64,000 nucleotides of DNA from Hydrogenophaga sp. (GCF_030158645.1 NZ_JAOASO010000041.1:1-64000); one strand, 5' to 3'; counted from the stretch's first letter, positions 49,544 to 60,079 are shown. Notes: generated from the sequence alone by a model not told the origin. Made by a program: numbers and translations.

Positions 49544-51168
49544 TCCAGGTGGGGTGCTGCGGGGGCCGCAGGCAGGTGCAGGGTGAAGCGGCTGCCCTCG
49601 CCGGGCACCGACTGCACGCTCATGTCACCGCCGTGCAGCTGCGCTATGCGGCGGCAGATCGACAGGCCCAGGCCCGAACCTTCGTAGTGCTTGCGGTTGT
49701 GCAGGCGTTTGAACATGTCGAAAATGTCGCGCTGGTGGTCTTCGGCGATGCCGATGCCGTTGTCGCTCACGTGGATGAGGTGGCCGCCTTCAACCGCTTC
49801 GACGCCGATGTGAACCACGGGCGGCACGCCGCGTCGCGCGAACTTCAGGCCGTTGGCGGCCAGGTTCTTCAGCACGATGCGCAACAGCGCTTCATCGGCC
49901 ATCACCTGGGGCTGGGGGCGGTGTTCGAGACGACCGTCCATGCGGGCCAGGGTGGGGGCGAGATCCACCTCGATCTGCTGCATCAAACGGCTGATCTCCA
50001 CCGGGCGCAGTTGCACGACTCGGCTGTCCAGGCGCACGAAGTGCAGCAGGTCGTCGAGCAGGAAGCTCATGCGTTGGCCGCCGGACTGCACGAACGAGAG
50101 GTAGCGCTGCGCAGCGGGCGGCAGCTCTTCCTTGTGGTCGCTCACCAGCAGGGAGGTGAAGTTGTTGACGGTGTTGATCGGCTCGCGCAAGTCGTGCGAG
50201 ATGATGTGGATGAAGCGTTCCTGCTCCATGGTGCGCTGCTCGAGCAGCGCCACGGTCCGCTGCAACTGGGCTTCTCGGGCCCGCGTTTCATGCACATCCT
50301 GCGCCCGCATCACGGCCCCGGCGATCTCGCCCCGGGTGTTGCGAACCGGCAGCAAGGCCACCTCCACATGGCGTGCGCCACGCGCAGGAAAGTCCGTCTT
50401 GCGCGTGTAGGACACCGCCTCACCCGCCAGTGCGCGATCCAGCTGGGGTTGGATGATGCTTCGGAACGCATCCTCGCCCACACGTTCGGCGATGTGGCGC
50501 CCGATGATGTCTTCCCGTGTGCCGCCCCAGTAGGCGAGGTAGGTGTCGTTGACGTGCTGGATGAGGTAGTTGGGGTCGATGTAGACCTGCAGGTCCAGGC
50601 CCGCAATGGCCATGGCCGTGAGTTCTTCGTGCTGCAGGCGCCAGGCTTCCTGTTTGCGCGTGGCTTCTTCGATGCGAACCGACTCGTGTTCCAGCAGGTT
50701 GATGACCAGACCGGCGAGCCGTTGCAAGGCGTCGATTTGCCCGGGGTCGAGCTTGCGGGCCTTGGTGTCGAGCACGCACACGGTGCCCAGCGCGAGACCG
50801 TCATGGGTGACGATGGGTGCGCCCGCATAGAACCGGGCGTCCGGGGCACCCGTCACCAATGGGTTGTCGCTGAAACGCGGGTCCTGCCGCAGATCTTCAA
50901 CCACCATGACCTGGTCTTGCTCGAGGATGGCGTGCGAGCAGAAGGCCACTTCCCGCGGGGTTTCATGCTCGACGATGCCGATACGCGACTTGAACCACTG
51001 CCGGTCCTGATCGACCAGACTGATGAGCGCCACAGGCGTTCCACAGATCATCTGCGCCAGCGCGGAAATGTCGTCAAAGGCCTTTTCCGGAAGGGTGTCG
51101 AGGACTCCCAGGCCGCGCAGTCGGGCCAGCCTTTGGGGTTCGTTGACAGGGATCGGAGAGGTGACCAT
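49540..51168 (-). CDS. GAF-PAS sensor histidine kinase
   Basis: A soluble 542-residue kinase. Residues about 25-165 form a GAF domain (GTPVALISLVDQDRQWFKSR, FCSHAI, APIVTHDGLALGTVCVLD). Residues about 185-295 form a PAS domain (DLQVYIDPNYLIQHVNDTYL, WGGTREDIIGRHIAERVGED) with a PAC-like end. The HisKA phosphoacceptor is H325 in ISHDLREPINTV. The ATPase domain has the N box LKNLAANGLKFARR, G1 DNGIGIAED, and G2 GSGLGLSICRR. No membrane segment or chromophore cysteine motif is evident. The likely partner is the receiver immediately downstream. The 128-base region 51169-51296 before the upstream operon must hold its promoter; I see only weak candidates. Confidence 0.93.
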   Translation of the reverse strand: MVTSPIPVNEPQRLARLRGLGVLDTLPEKAFDDISALAQMICGTPVALISLVDQDRQWFKSRIGIVEHETPREVAFCSHAILEQDQVMVVEDLRQDPRFSDNPLVTGAPDARFYAGAPIVTHDGLALGTVCVLDTKARKLDPGQIDALQRLAGLVINLLEHESVRIEEATRKQEAWRLQHEELTAMAIAGLDLQVYIDPNYLIQHVNDTYLAYWGGTREDIIGRHIAERVGEDAFRSIIQPQLDRALAGEAVSYTRKTDFPARGARHVEVALLPVRNTRGEIAGAVMRAQDVHETRAREAQLQRTVALLEQRTMEQERFIHIISHDLREPINTVNNFTSLLVSDHKEELPPAAQRYLSFVQSGGQRMSFLLDDLLHFVRLDSRVVQLRPVEISRLMQQIEVDLAPTLARMDGRLEHRPQPQVMADEALLRIVLKNLAANGLKFARRGVPPVVHIGVEAVEGGHLIHVSDNGIGIAEDHQRDIFDMFKRLHNRKHYEGSGLGLSICRRIAQLHGGDMSVQSVPGEGSRFTLHLPAAPAAPHLE

Positions 51169-51296
51169 GGCTGAGCGTGCAGAAGAACGTCGAGTTGTAA
51201 CACAGCCCCCCGTTTTGCATACACGTTGTCGAGCGATATACGCGGCCGCGTCGACTTCGGCACACCCGCGTGCCCCACCCCTGTGATCGTCGAGGG

Positions 51297-52040
51297 CTAC
51301 ACCGACATGCCGCCCGAGACCTCGATCACCGCACCGTTGATGTAGCTCGCTTCGTCACTCGCCAGAAAGGCGTAGACGTTGGCGATCTCCTCGGGCTGGC
51401 CCAGGCGGCGCAAGGGCACGCGGTGTTCCATTTCCGCGATGACTTTCTCCGGGATCGTGGAGAGGATGGGCGTGGCGATGAAACCCGGCGCCACGGCGTT
51501 CACGCGAATGCCTTTCGGCCCCAGTTCGCGGCTCCAGGTCTTGGTGAAGCCGATCACGCCGAACTTGCTGGCCGCGTAGTTGGTCTGGCCGAAGTTGCCG
51601 TAGATACCGACCACCGACGAGGCGTTCAGGATCACGCCGTTGCCTTGCGCGCTCATGTGGTCGGCGACGGCCTGGGCGCAGTGAAAGACGCCGCGCAAGT
51701 TGACGTCGATCACGCGGTCGAACTGCTCGAGCGTCATTTTCTGCAGGCGCGCGTCCTGCGTGATGCCGGCGTTGTTCACCAGCACATCGATGCGGCCGAA
51801 GCGTTCCACCACCTGCGCCACCACGGCGTCGACCATGTCGCGCTGTGTGACGTCCATCACAAAGCCCACGGCCTGGGCGCCCAGCGCTGCGCACTGCTGC
51901 ACCGCGGTGTCCACGGCGGCCTGCTTCACGTCGCAAACGATGACGACCGCACCCTCCTGGGCGAACTTGAGGGCAGTGGCCAGGCCAATGCCTTGCGCAG
52001 CGCCGGTGATGAGGCTGATTTTTCCCGAGAGTCTTTGCAT
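51297..52040 (-). CDS. SDR-family acyl-CoA/3-oxoacyl reductase (FabG/PhaB-like)
   Basis: A 247-residue short-chain dehydrogenase. The cofactor motif is [12 protein letters not shown] is at 89-92, and the catalytic S142, Y155 and K159 lie in [20 protein letters not shown]. Acidic D37 after beta-2 (VIVCDVKQ) predicts NAD rather than NADP. The end ISGGMSV-type VSGGMSV is typical of FabG-like enzymes. It is the last gene of fadA-fadB-SDR, four bases after fadB, so a role in fatty acid or hydroxyacyl-CoA turnover is likely. The exact substrate is not assignable. Confidence 0.9.
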   Translation of the reverse strand: MQRLSGKISLITGAAQGIGLATALKFAQEGAVVIVCDVKQAAVDTAVQQCAALGAQAVGFVMDVTQRDMVDAVVAQVVERFGRIDVLVNNAGITQDARLQKMTLEQFDRVIDVNLRGVFHCAQAVADHMSAQGNGVILNASSVVGIYGNFGQTNYAASKFGVIGFTKTWSRELGPKGIRVNAVAPGFIATPILSTIPEKVIAEMEHRVPLRRLGQPEEIANVYAFLASDEASYINGAVIEVSGGMSV

Positions 52041-52044
52041 GGGC

Positions 52045-54201
52045 TCAGTACGTGGGTTGGTGTTGGCGAATGGCGTCTTTCACGGTTTCGCTGAGCGCAA
52101 AGCCGGGGCCGAATTGCTGGGCCAGCTGGGCGCAGCGCGCCTCGAACGCGTCAATCCCCATGCCGTAAATGAATTGCAACGCCCCCCCGGTCCAGGCCGG
52201 GAAGCCGATCCCGAAGATGGAGCCGACGTTGCCGTCGTGCACCGTGGTGAGCACGCCCTCGGCCAGGCAGCGTGCGGTTTCCACCGCCTGGCGGTACAGC
52301 AGGCGGTCTTTCACATCCTGCAGGTCCCAGGCTTGGCCGGGTTGTTCAAACAGGGGTTTGAGCTCGGGCCACAGCGTCTTCTTTTGCCCCGCCGGGTAGT
52401 CGTAAAAACCAGCGCCTGCGGCGCGTCCGGCGCGGTGGAACTCCTTCACCATGCGCTCCACCAGCAGCTCACCCGGTGTGGCCTCGAAGGTCTTGCCTTC
52501 GGCCTGGAAATCGGCGCGGGTCTGGTCCAGCACGTGGACCGAAAGCGACAGCGCCGTCTCGTCCAGCACCGCCAGCGGACCCACGGGCATGCCGGCCTGC
52601 AGGGCCGCGTTCTCAATGACCGGCGCAGGAATGCCTTCGCCCAGCATGGCCGCACCTTCCATCACGAAGGTGCCGAACGTGCGGCTGGTGTAGAAGCCGC
52701 GCGAGTCGTTCACCACGATGGGCAGTTTGCCCAGCGCCTGCACGTAGTCGTAGGCGCGTGCCACGGTCTCGTCGCTGGTCTGCTTGCCGCGAATGATCTC
52801 CACCAGCTTCATCTTGTCCACCGGGCTGAAGAAATGGATGCCGACAAACCGGGCCGGGTGGGTGCTGGCGTGGGCCAGGCTGGAGATGGGCAGGGTGGAC
52901 GTGTTGCTCGCAAAGAACCCACCCTCGGCCAGCATGGGTTCGGCTTCGCGCGTGACGGTTGCCTTGAGTTCGCGGTTCTCGAACACGGCTTCGATGATCA
53001 GGTCGCAGCCTTGCAGGTCGGCGGGGTGGGCGGTGGGCTTGATGCGCTCCATCAGTTCCTGCTGTTCGTGCAAGCTCATGCGGCCTTTGTCCACACGCGT
53101 CTGGGTGAGTCTGGCGCTGTAGAGCTTGCCCCGTTGCGCGTTCTCCAGACTCACGTCTTCCAGCACGGTGTCGATGCCGCGGCTGGCCTGGGTGTAGGCG
53201 ATGCCCGCACCCATCATGCCGGCGCCGAGGATGCCGACCCTCTGTGGCTTGTAGCGCGGCACATCTTTCGGGCGCGACTGCCCGCTCTTGATCGCGTTCA
53301 TGTTGAAGAAGAACGTGTTGATCATGTTGCGCGCGACCGGACTCACGATGAGCTTGGCGAGGTAGCGGCTTTCAATGCGCGTGGCGGTGTCGTAGTCGAC
53401 CATCGTGCCTTCGGCCATGGCGGCCAGCGCGGCTTCGGGTGCGGGGTACAGGCCGCGCGTCTTCAGCTTGAGCATGGCCGGCGCCACGGTCAGCATGCCG
53501 GCGATCTTGGGGTTGGCCGGTGTGCCGCCGGGGATCTTGTAGTCCTTGGCATCCCAGGGATGCTGAGCTTTCGGGTTGGCCGCGATCCAGACCAGGGCCG
53601 CGGCGCGCAGCGCGGCGGCCACGTCGGCGCTGCCGGCGGGCACCAGCTCGTGCACGAGGCCGAGCTCCAGCGCTTCGCGGGGATTGAACAGCTTGCTCTC
53701 CAGGATGTAGGGCTGCGCGCCCATCAAGCCCAGCAGGCGCGTCATCTTGGTGATGCCGGTGGCACCGGGGATGAGGCCCAGCGTGATCTCGGGCAGGCCG
53801 AGCTGGATCTTGGGGTTGTCCACCACCACGCGATGGTGGCCGACCAGCGCGACTTCCCAGCCACCGCCCAGTGCGGCGCCGTTGATGCAGCTCACCACTG
53901 GCACACCCAGTGTCTCCAGCGTGCGGAAGTTCTTCTTGGTCTGTTCGATCTCGGCGAAGACGCGCGGTGCGTCGGCCGGCGTCAGTCGCATGGTGCTCTT
54001 GAGGTCGGCGCCGGCGAAGAAGGTGCTCTTGGCCGAGGCGAGCACGATGCCCTGGATCAGGGCCTTGTCGCGCACCACCAGGCCCGTGGCGGTGCTCAGG
54101 TCGCGCTGCCAGTCGGCGCACATGGTGTTCACCGGCGAGCCGGGCTCGTCGAAGGTGAGGGTGGCGATGCCGTCGTGCAGTTCGTAGCGGATGGTTTTCA
54201 T
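52045..54201 (-). CDS. fadB: multifunctional fatty-acid oxidation protein (enoyl-CoA hydratase/3-hydroxyacyl-CoA dehydrogenase)
   Basis: A 718-residue fusion that hydrates trans-2-enoyl-CoA and oxidises L-3-hydroxyacyl-CoA. The N-terminal crotonase domain has [27 protein letters not shown] with the oxyanion glycines, and [20 protein letters not shown] with its catalytic Glu. The dehydrogenase domain begins at the NAD motif [13 protein letters not shown] (near residue 340) and contains [24 protein letters not shown] and [17 protein letters not shown] with the catalytic His. The start [11 protein letters not shown] is 17 bases after fadA. The overall type resembles the FadJ/trifunctional alpha branch. 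Confidence 0.95.
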   Translation of the reverse strand: MKTIRYELHDGIATLTFDEPGSPVNTMCADWQRDLSTATGLVVRDKALIQGIVLASAKSTFFAGADLKSTMRLTPADAPRVFAEIEQTKKNFRTLETLGVPVVSCINGAALGGGWEVALVGHHRVVVDNPKIQLGLPEITLGLIPGATGITKMTRLLGLMGAQPYILESKLFNPREALELGLVHELVPAGSADVAAALRAAALVWIAANPKAQHPWDAKDYKIPGGTPANPKIAGMLTVAPAMLKLKTRGLYPAPEAALAAMAEGTMVDYDTATRIESRYLAKLIVSPVARNMINTFFFNMNAIKSGQSRPKDVPRYKPQRVGILGAGMMGAGIAYTQASRGIDTVLEDVSLENAQRGKLYSARLTQTRVDKGRMSLHEQQELMERIKPTAHPADLQGCDLIIEAVFENRELKATVTREAEPMLAEGGFFASNTSTLPISSLAHASTHPARFVGIHFFSPVDKMKLVEIIRGKQTSDETVARAYDYVQALGKLPIVVNDSRGFYTSRTFGTFVMEGAAMLGEGIPAPVIENAALQAGMPVGPLAVLDETALSLSVHVLDQTRADFQAEGKTFEATPGELLVERMVKEFHRAGRAAGAGFYDYPAGQKKTLWPELKPLFEQPGQAWDLQDVKDRLLYRQAVETARCLAEGVLTTVHDGNVGSIFGIGFPAWTGGALQFIYGMGIDAFEARCAQLAQQFGPGFALSETVKDAIRQHQPTY

Positions 54202-54218
54202 GGGGGTTCGGCTGTTGT

Positions 54219-55424
<1,206 letters not shown>

Positions 55425-55458
55425 GGTGTCTCCTGGGGGAAGGCGGATGCCGCGAATC

Positions 55459-55464
55459 AGTATA
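55459..55464 (-). promoter_or_regulatory. -10 element of the fadA-fadB-SDR operon
   Basis: TATACT on the minus strand lies 35 bases upstream of the fadA ATG, giving a leader of about 28 bases that includes the AGGAG. AAAGCA at a 17-base spacing is a poor -35, which would suit activator- or derepression-controlled expression. Confidence 0.5.
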
Positions 55465-55472
55465 GACTTTTG

Positions 55473-55488
55473 CCAAGCATTTGCTTTG
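55473..55488. promoter_or_regulatory. palindromic operator between fadA and the acyl-CoA dehydrogenase gene
   Basis: CCAAGCATTTGCTTTG contains the perfect inverted repeat AAGCA-TT-TGCTT with partly matching flanks. It lies in the -35/-10 spacer of the fadA promoter and about 46 bases upstream of the divergent dehydrogenase gene. TetR-type fatty-acid regulators such as PsrA and FadR-like proteins use sites of this kind. The regulator itself is not in this region. Confidence 0.5.
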
Positions 55489-55533
55489 TTAAATTCCTTC
55501 TCTCCGATCTTTCTCAGTCTGATAGGTGACACC

Positions 55534-56688
55534 ATGATCGAACGCACCCTGTTCAACGCCGACCACGAAGCCTTCCGCGACAGCTTCCGCAAGTTCGTGG
55601 AGAAAGAAATCGCACCGCACCACGAGGCCTGGGAGGAGCAGGGCTTTGTCGATCGCGCGGTGTGGAGCAAGGCCGGCGAGAACGGCTTTTTGTGCATGAC
55701 GCTGCCCGAGGCCTTTGGTGGCTCGGCAGCCGACAAACTGTATTCGGTGGTGCAGATGGAAGAGATCGCGCGCACCGGTTTCACCGGCATCGGGTTCGGC
55801 TTGCACAGCGAGATCGTGGCGCCCTACATCCTCCACTACGGAACCGAGGCGCAGAAGCAGAAGTACCTGCCCAAGCTCGCCAGTGGCGAGATGGTGGGCG
55901 CCATCGCCATGAGCGAGCCGGCCGCTGGCAGCGACCTGCAGGGCGTGAAAAGCACGGCGATCAAACAGGCCGATGGCAGCTACCTGCTCAATGGCAGCAA
56001 GACCTTCATCACCAACGGCTGGCACGCCGACCTGGTGATCGTGGTGGCCAAGACCGACCCGAGTGCGGGCGCCAAAGGCACCAGCTTGTTGCTGGTGGAG
56101 CGCGGCATGCCGGGCTTCGAGAAGGGCAAGCGCCTCAAGAAGCTGGGCATGAAGGCGCAGGACACTTCGGAACTCTTCTTCGACAACGTGAAAGTGCCGG
56201 CTGAGAACCTGTTGGGCGGCGAGGGCAAGGGTTTCATCTGCCTGATGGAGCAACTGCCCTGGGAGCGCCTGCAGATTGCGATTGGCGCCGTGGCCGCAGC
56301 GCAAGCCGCGATCGACTGGACGGTGGACTACACCAAGGACCGCAAGGTGTTCGGGCAGCCCGTGGCCGCGTTCCAGAACACGCGCTACAAGCTCGCCGAA
56401 CTGCAGACCGAGGTGCAGGTGGCGCGCGTGTTTGTGGACAAGTGCTGCGAGCTGGTCAACGTGGACCAGCTCGACACGGCCACCGCCAGCATGGCCAAGT
56501 ACTGGTGCTCCGACCTGCAGTGCAAGGTGATGGACGAATGCGTGCAGCTCTTTGGTGGCTACGGCTACATGTGGGAATACCCCATCACCAGGGCCTACGC
56601 CGATGCCAGGGTGCAGCGCATCTACGGCGGCACCAACGAGATCATGAAAGAGGTGATCTCGCGGGCCATGGGGCTGGGCGGGCGCTGA
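55534..56688 (+). CDS. acyl-CoA dehydrogenase, isovaleryl/long-chain type
   Basis: An FAD enzyme of 384 residues that introduces the 2,3-double bond into acyl-CoA. The ACAD signatures are [20 protein letters not shown] and [20 protein letters not shown]. The usual short/medium-chain catalytic glutamate in the C-terminal segment is replaced by glycine (IYGGTNEI), and a glutamate is instead present at E244 in LPWERLQIA, as in isovaleryl-CoA and long-chain dehydrogenases. The preferred chain length is therefore uncertain. ATG 55534 follows GATAGGTGACACC. It is divergent from fadA and shares its regulatory gap. Confidence 0.94.
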   Translation: MIERTLFNADHEAFRDSFRKFVEKEIAPHHEAWEEQGFVDRAVWSKAGENGFLCMTLPEAFGGSAADKLYSVVQMEEIARTGFTGIGFGLHSEIVAPYILHYGTEAQKQKYLPKLASGEMVGAIAMSEPAAGSDLQGVKSTAIKQADGSYLLNGSKTFITNGWHADLVIVVAKTDPSAGAKGTSLLLVERGMPGFEKGKRLKKLGMKAQDTSELFFDNVKVPAENLLGGEGKGFICLMEQLPWERLQIAIGAVAAAQAAIDWTVDYTKDRKVFGQPVAAFQNTRYKLAELQTEVQVARVFVDKCCELVNVDQLDTATASMAKYWCSDLQCKVMDECVQLFGGYGYMWEYPITRAYADARVQRIYGGTNEIMKEVISRAMGLGGR

Positions 56689-56712
56689 GCACCCGCCCGT
56701 CGTCCTGAGGGT

Positions 56713-57720
56713 TTACTTTTTTGCGGCTTCGCCCAGGCGGCGGCCGAGCGAAATCGCGTACGGTGCAGCCCGTGCATTGAGCACCGGGTCGGCCGACGGC
56801 TTGATGCCTGCGGGCAGCACCAGCGGGTTGAAGGTCACGGCGTCGCAGGCGCCGCCCATGCCATCGCTCACCTTGTCGATCACCAGTTTGCCGGCTGAGA
56901 CCACGGTGCGGCCTTCGGGCCAGGTCAGTGTGGGGTCGGTCAGGTTGTCGCCGGCCTCGGCCAGTTGCAAACGGAAGTCGAACGACACGGGCGCCTTGCC
57001 CACGCGTTCGCGCAACTCACCCGCCAGGAACTCGTCGCCCATGGATTTGAGCTGGTCTTCGGTGAGACCGAGCACGCCCGCCTCGGGCATGAACTGCCAG
57101 CGTGCGAAGCGGCTCTTGCCGGGTGCGGCCTCGAATTCAAATGCGTTCACGCCCCAGTAGTTGACCGTGCCGTAACTGGCCGGCACCGGCGCGCCAGCCA
57201 GGTAGGCGCCCTGGCGCGTAGTGTCGGGGTTGGCGCCGCTGAAAGCCTTGATCTTTTCCGGGTCGGCCTTGCCGGTGGCCGGGTCGGCGGTGCGGGCCTG
57301 CACGAAGGGGGCGAACTGCTCGGGCTTGCTCACGAAGAACACCGGCGCCGAGATGTTGGCCATCTGCCACTGCTCGCCTCCGGGCAACTGGAACGCCAGC
57401 GCCAGCCCACGCACCGTCTTGCCCTTGTCACTCGCTTTGGGGCTGCCTCCCCCGACCGAGAAGCGCGCCACCACGGGGATCTTGTCGCCCTTGAACACCG
57501 AGGCGCGCGAGAGTTCGCGGCCAGCGGCGCTGCCGATGAAGTGGCCGCTGGCGCAAACGCCTTTGGCGCCCGAACGCCGCGAACCGGGTTGTGGTCCGGC
57601 CAGACCTTCGAGCGCATTGACTTGAGATTCCGCCAGGGATGCCTGGGCATGCGCGGCGGGAGCCAGAAAGGAGCTGCCCAGGGCAGCGGAGGCGGCGGCG
57701 GCAAGAAGCAGAGGTTTCAT
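56713..57720 (-). CDS. srpA: periplasmic catalase-family peroxidase (SrpA-like)
   Basis: A 335-residue exported heme protein of the catalase-related peroxidase group. Residues 1-26 form a signal peptide (MKPLLLAAAASAALGSSFLA, cleavage at AHA-Q). The catalase-core homology includes GVCASGHFIGSAAGRELSRA with the distal histidine, VARFSVGGGSPKASDKGKTV and RGLALAFQLPGG. APYAISLGRRLGE near the C terminus carries the candidate proximal tyrosine. It is shorter than true catalases (~480), fitting peroxidases lacking the C-terminal domains. It is divergent from a LysR gene. Peroxide or organic hydroperoxide removal in the periplasm is likely. Confidence 0.88.
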   Translation of the reverse strand: MKPLLLAAAASAALGSSFLAPAAHAQASLAESQVNALEGLAGPQPGSRRSGAKGVCASGHFIGSAAGRELSRASVFKGDKIPVVARFSVGGGSPKASDKGKTVRGLALAFQLPGGEQWQMANISAPVFFVSKPEQFAPFVQARTADPATGKADPEKIKAFSGANPDTTRQGAYLAGAPVPASYGTVNYWGVNAFEFEAAPGKSRFARWQFMPEAGVLGLTEDQLKSMGDEFLAGELRERVGKAPVSFDFRLQLAEAGDNLTDPTLTWPEGRTVVSAGKLVIDKVSDGMGGACDAVTFNPLVLPAGIKPSADPVLNARAAPYAISLGRRLGEAAKK

Positions 57721-57750
57721 CGTGGAGTGCCTTAGGTTGGGGGTGACAGC

Positions 57751-57772
57751 GGTGGCGCACTTTGCGACCACC
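57751..57772 (-). other. hairpin in the leader of the catalase-like gene
   Basis: GGTGGCGCA at 57751-57759 pairs with TGCGACCACC at 57763-57772, with one bulged base and a three-base loop, 31 bases before the catalase-like start codon. It would form in the 5' untranslated RNA on the minus strand. Confidence 0.4.
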
Positions 57773-57814
57773 TGGGCGGTAGTCGGCACCGGTTGGCCGT
57801 CCTTACATCGGGCA

Positions 57815-57829
57815 CTGAAATATTTTGAG
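57815..57829. promoter_or_regulatory. LysR-type T-N11-A box
   Basis: CTGAAATATTTTGAG is a near-palindrome containing T57816-N11-A57828. Its AT-rich core stands out in GC-rich surroundings, in the gap between the divergent catalase-like and LysR genes, where a LysR regulator's recognition site is expected. Confidence 0.45.
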
Positions 57830-57847
57830 AACGATCGGTATCCGGCC

Positions 57848-57876
57848 TTCGACTATTTGTAGTTAAAAAGTATGAT
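57848..57876 (+). promoter_or_regulatory. promoter of the LysR gene
   Basis: TTCGAC at 57848-57853 and TATGAT at 57871-57876 are separated by exactly 17 bases. Transcription would start near 57883, downstream of the in-frame ATG at 57872, and so favours translation from ATG 57908. Confidence 0.5.
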
Positions 57877-57907
57877 TCAACGACTTTTGGCCGCGGCAAA
57901 CGGAAAG

Positions 57908-58888
57908 ATGAAAAACGTCGACATCAAACAACTGGCGCTGTTTTGCGAACTCATCGAGAGTCAGAGCCTGACCGAAGCGGCAGCGCGAATGAACATCACG
58001 CCCTCGGCCGCCAGTCAGGCGCTCACCCGATTGCGCAACGTGCTCAACGACGACCTCTGCGTGCGCGAGAAAAATCGGTACCAGCTCACACCCTACGCCG
58101 ACGGGGCGTACGCCGTTTTCCAGCAAATGGTCGGCCTGTGGAAAGACGTGAGCAACAGTGCCTGGGCCTTCGACCCCCTGCAATGCGATTCGCACATCAT
58201 CATGTCGTGCTACGACGCGTTCGGCGAAACCGAGCTGGCCGAGCTGTACCGCAGCATTCTGCGAAAGGCGCCCAGCCTGAGCCTGGACATCCATGCCCCG
58301 GCCAACGGACCGCAAGATGTGGATGCTTTGCGCGACGGCCTCGTTGACGTGGTGTGCAGCCACTACGAACCACCCGCCGATGCGCGCGACCTGTACGTGG
58401 AAACCGTCAAGTACTTTCAGATCACGCATTGCTGCTTGAATGTGGAGCATCCCCGCGTTGGCGATGCGCTCACGCTGGAGCAATACCAGTCGGAAGAGCA
58501 CCTGTTGATCACGTTCCTCAAGCGCCACGGCGGACGGCGCAGCCCGATCGACCTGGAGCTCGAATCGCGCGGTTTCCCTCCGCGCAGGACGACCATCGTG
58601 AATTCGTGGCACTTGTGTTCGGAACTGCTGGGTCGGACCGACCGGTTGGTGACCACCAGCATGCAGCAGGCCCGGCAATTGGTGCGCAGCAATCCGCGGG
58701 TCCGGAGCATTCCATTGCCCCCCGACTTTGACTGGCCCACCATGCCGGTCAACATGATCTGGCACCAGCGGACCCACAACAGCAAACCACACCGGTGGCT
58801 GCGTTTGCAACTGCGTGAGTTCCTGTCAGCGGTGCACGAGGAGGGTGCCGAGACACCGGCTCCAGCCGTTCTGTCCCGCGCCCTCTGA
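57908..58888 (+). CDS. LysR-family transcriptional regulator
   Basis: A LysR regulator of 326 residues from ATG 57908. The winged helix-turn-helix is at about residues 4-63 (MKNVDIKQLALFCELIESQS, then LTEAAARMNITPSAASQALT). The effector domain follows (DVDALRDGLVDVVCSHYEPP, LLITFLKRHGGRRSPIDLEL). The 57872 start is 12 residues longer but overlaps the -10 of its own promoter. It is divergent from the catalase-like gene, which it probably controls through the site at 57815-57829. The ligand is unknown; sulphur- or peroxide-linked induction is one idea from SrpA-type systems. Confidence 0.9.
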   Translation: MKNVDIKQLALFCELIESQSLTEAAARMNITPSAASQALTRLRNVLNDDLCVREKNRYQLTPYADGAYAVFQQMVGLWKDVSNSAWAFDPLQCDSHIIMSCYDAFGETELAELYRSILRKAPSLSLDIHAPANGPQDVDALRDGLVDVVCSHYEPPADARDLYVETVKYFQITHCCLNVEHPRVGDALTLEQYQSEEHLLITFLKRHGGRRSPIDLELESRGFPPRRTTIVNSWHLCSELLGRTDRLVTTSMQQARQLVRSNPRVRSIPLPPDFDWPTMPVNMIWHQRTHNSKPHRWLRLQLREFLSAVHEEGAETPAPAVLSRAL

Positions 58889-58918
58889 CTGGCGAGGTGC
58901 GCCGGCACGCCGGCCTGA

Positions 58919-59320
58919 TCAGCCCAGCAGGGCATCCATTTCAAGCAGTTTGCGCACGGCCACTGGCTCGCTGATCTTGCGGCACATCAGATCGAAGCAT
59001 TCAAACCGCATCTCCCGGATGACGGCGAGTCGCGATGCCGAAATGAACCGCAGATAAACCCGCAGGTCCCGGCTCGACATGCCCACAAGGTGGGCGCTCA
59101 ACATGGACTGCACCAGACGCCTGATCTGCTCCAGGCGGACCTGCTCGCACGCCAGTTGTGCCGAACTCGGCTCACCGTAGGTGATTTTCCGAAGCCATTC
59201 CCGAAAGCCGGTGTTGGGGACTTGTGGGCTGGTTCTTGTGGGGCTGGGCGCTTGGTCGAAACGGGAGAAGGTGGGTTTCGCCAGCGGATGCGTGCCGCTC
59301 GGTTGGTCGTTGTGGCTCAT
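58919..59320 (-). CDS. small protein of unknown family
   Basis: A 133-residue protein. The first ~50 residues are Pro/Ser/Thr-rich and likely disordered (PSGTHPLAKPTFSRFDQAPS). A helical, charged C-terminal half follows (ACEQVRLEQIRRLVQSMLSA, RDLRVYLRFISASRLAVIRE). No signal peptide or catalytic motif is seen. GGAGG five bases before ATG 59320 fixes the start and supports a real gene. It converges with the LysR gene. The 135 bases upstream (59321-59455) are AT-rich and hold no other gene. Confidence 0.65.
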   Translation of the reverse strand: MSHNDQPSGTHPLAKPTFSRFDQAPSPTRTSPQVPNTGFREWLRKITYGEPSSAQLACEQVRLEQIRRLVQSMLSAHLVGMSSRDLRVYLRFISASRLAVIREMRFECFDLMCRKISEPVAVRKLLEMDALLG

Positions 59321-59455
59321 CGTTTCCTCCATCGAATGTGTTGTCGATGGGAGGAATTTAGGGGCCTGCAAGCGGCGCGTCCATGTCGAAGATGGCGATA
59401 TCACTTTCGTGAAAATGAATAGAAAAAATCAATCACCGGAGGTGCCGCACCCGGT

Positions 59456-60079
59456 TTAAAGGTCTGCACCGAGCCTCAAACGGGTCTTCAGCTCCAAGCC
59501 TTCGGGCGGCACATGATCGGCCAGCAGCCACGCCCGGTCGGTGTGTTGCGAGGCCTCTTCCAGCAGCGAGCGAAGGAAACGGATGGAGCTCATGTCCAGC
59601 GCCGCAAACGGCTCGTCGATCAACGTGAGCGTGGCGCCCGCTGCGAAGGCGGCGCTCAGCCAGACTTTGCGTCGGCTGCCGGCCGAAAGCATGTACATCG
59701 GCTTGTCGATGTGAGGGTCGAGTGCGAAACCGCCGGCGAGCCGCAGCGCGGTGCCGGTGTCGAAGCTGGGATGGCGCGCTGCCAGCGTCGCGAACCACGT
59801 CCGGGCCGTGCTGGCATCGAGCGCATCGCTGCGGGGTTCTGTGCGGAAGACCAAGGCTCGGTAGACCTCGGGTTGCGTTGCGAGAGAGATGCCACGCAAC
59901 ACCAGGGAGCCTTGAGCTGGCGGCAGCTCTCCGGCCAGCAGGCGCAACAGCGTCGTTTTTCCACAGCTTTCGTCGCCGTGAACCACCGAGACGCCCGGGA
60001 GCAGTTGCAGGTCGAGGTGGCTGAAGAGAGGGATGTCCGGCCAGCCGAAACTCAGGTCGCAGACGTTCAGAACGGGCAC
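59456..60079 (-). CDS. lone ABC ATPase, CcmA/ABC-2-like
   Basis: A 207-residue ABC ATP-binding protein starting from GTG. Walker A reads GDESCGKTT, an unusual version with Asp-Glu in place of the normal Asn/Pro/Ser. The signature is MLSAGSRRKVWLSAAFAAG, a LSxGxxRK type seen in CcmA-like proteins, Walker B is LTLIDEPFAALD and the H-loop is in LLADHVPPEG. The Q-loop glutamine is not obvious. No permease or ccm gene is nearby; the upstream neighbour is a bactofilin gene 161 bases away. Its partner and substrate are unknown. Confidence 0.82.
   Translation of the reverse strand: MPVLNVCDLSFGWPDIPLFSHLDLQLLPGVSVVHGDESCGKTTLLRLLAGELPPAQGSLVLRGISLATQPEVYRALVFRTEPRSDALDASTARTWFATLAARHPSFDTGTALRLAGGFALDPHIDKPMYMLSAGSRRKVWLSAAFAAGATLTLIDEPFAALDMSSIRFLRSLLEEASQHTDRAWLLADHVPPEGLELKTRLRLGADL

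Noticed and set aside
58889-58918. A GCCGGC-rich hairpin between the LysR gene and the convergent small gene
   Set aside because: Two adjacent copies of a self-palindromic hexamer with a two-base gap cannot form a sensible stem-loop, and no T run follows.
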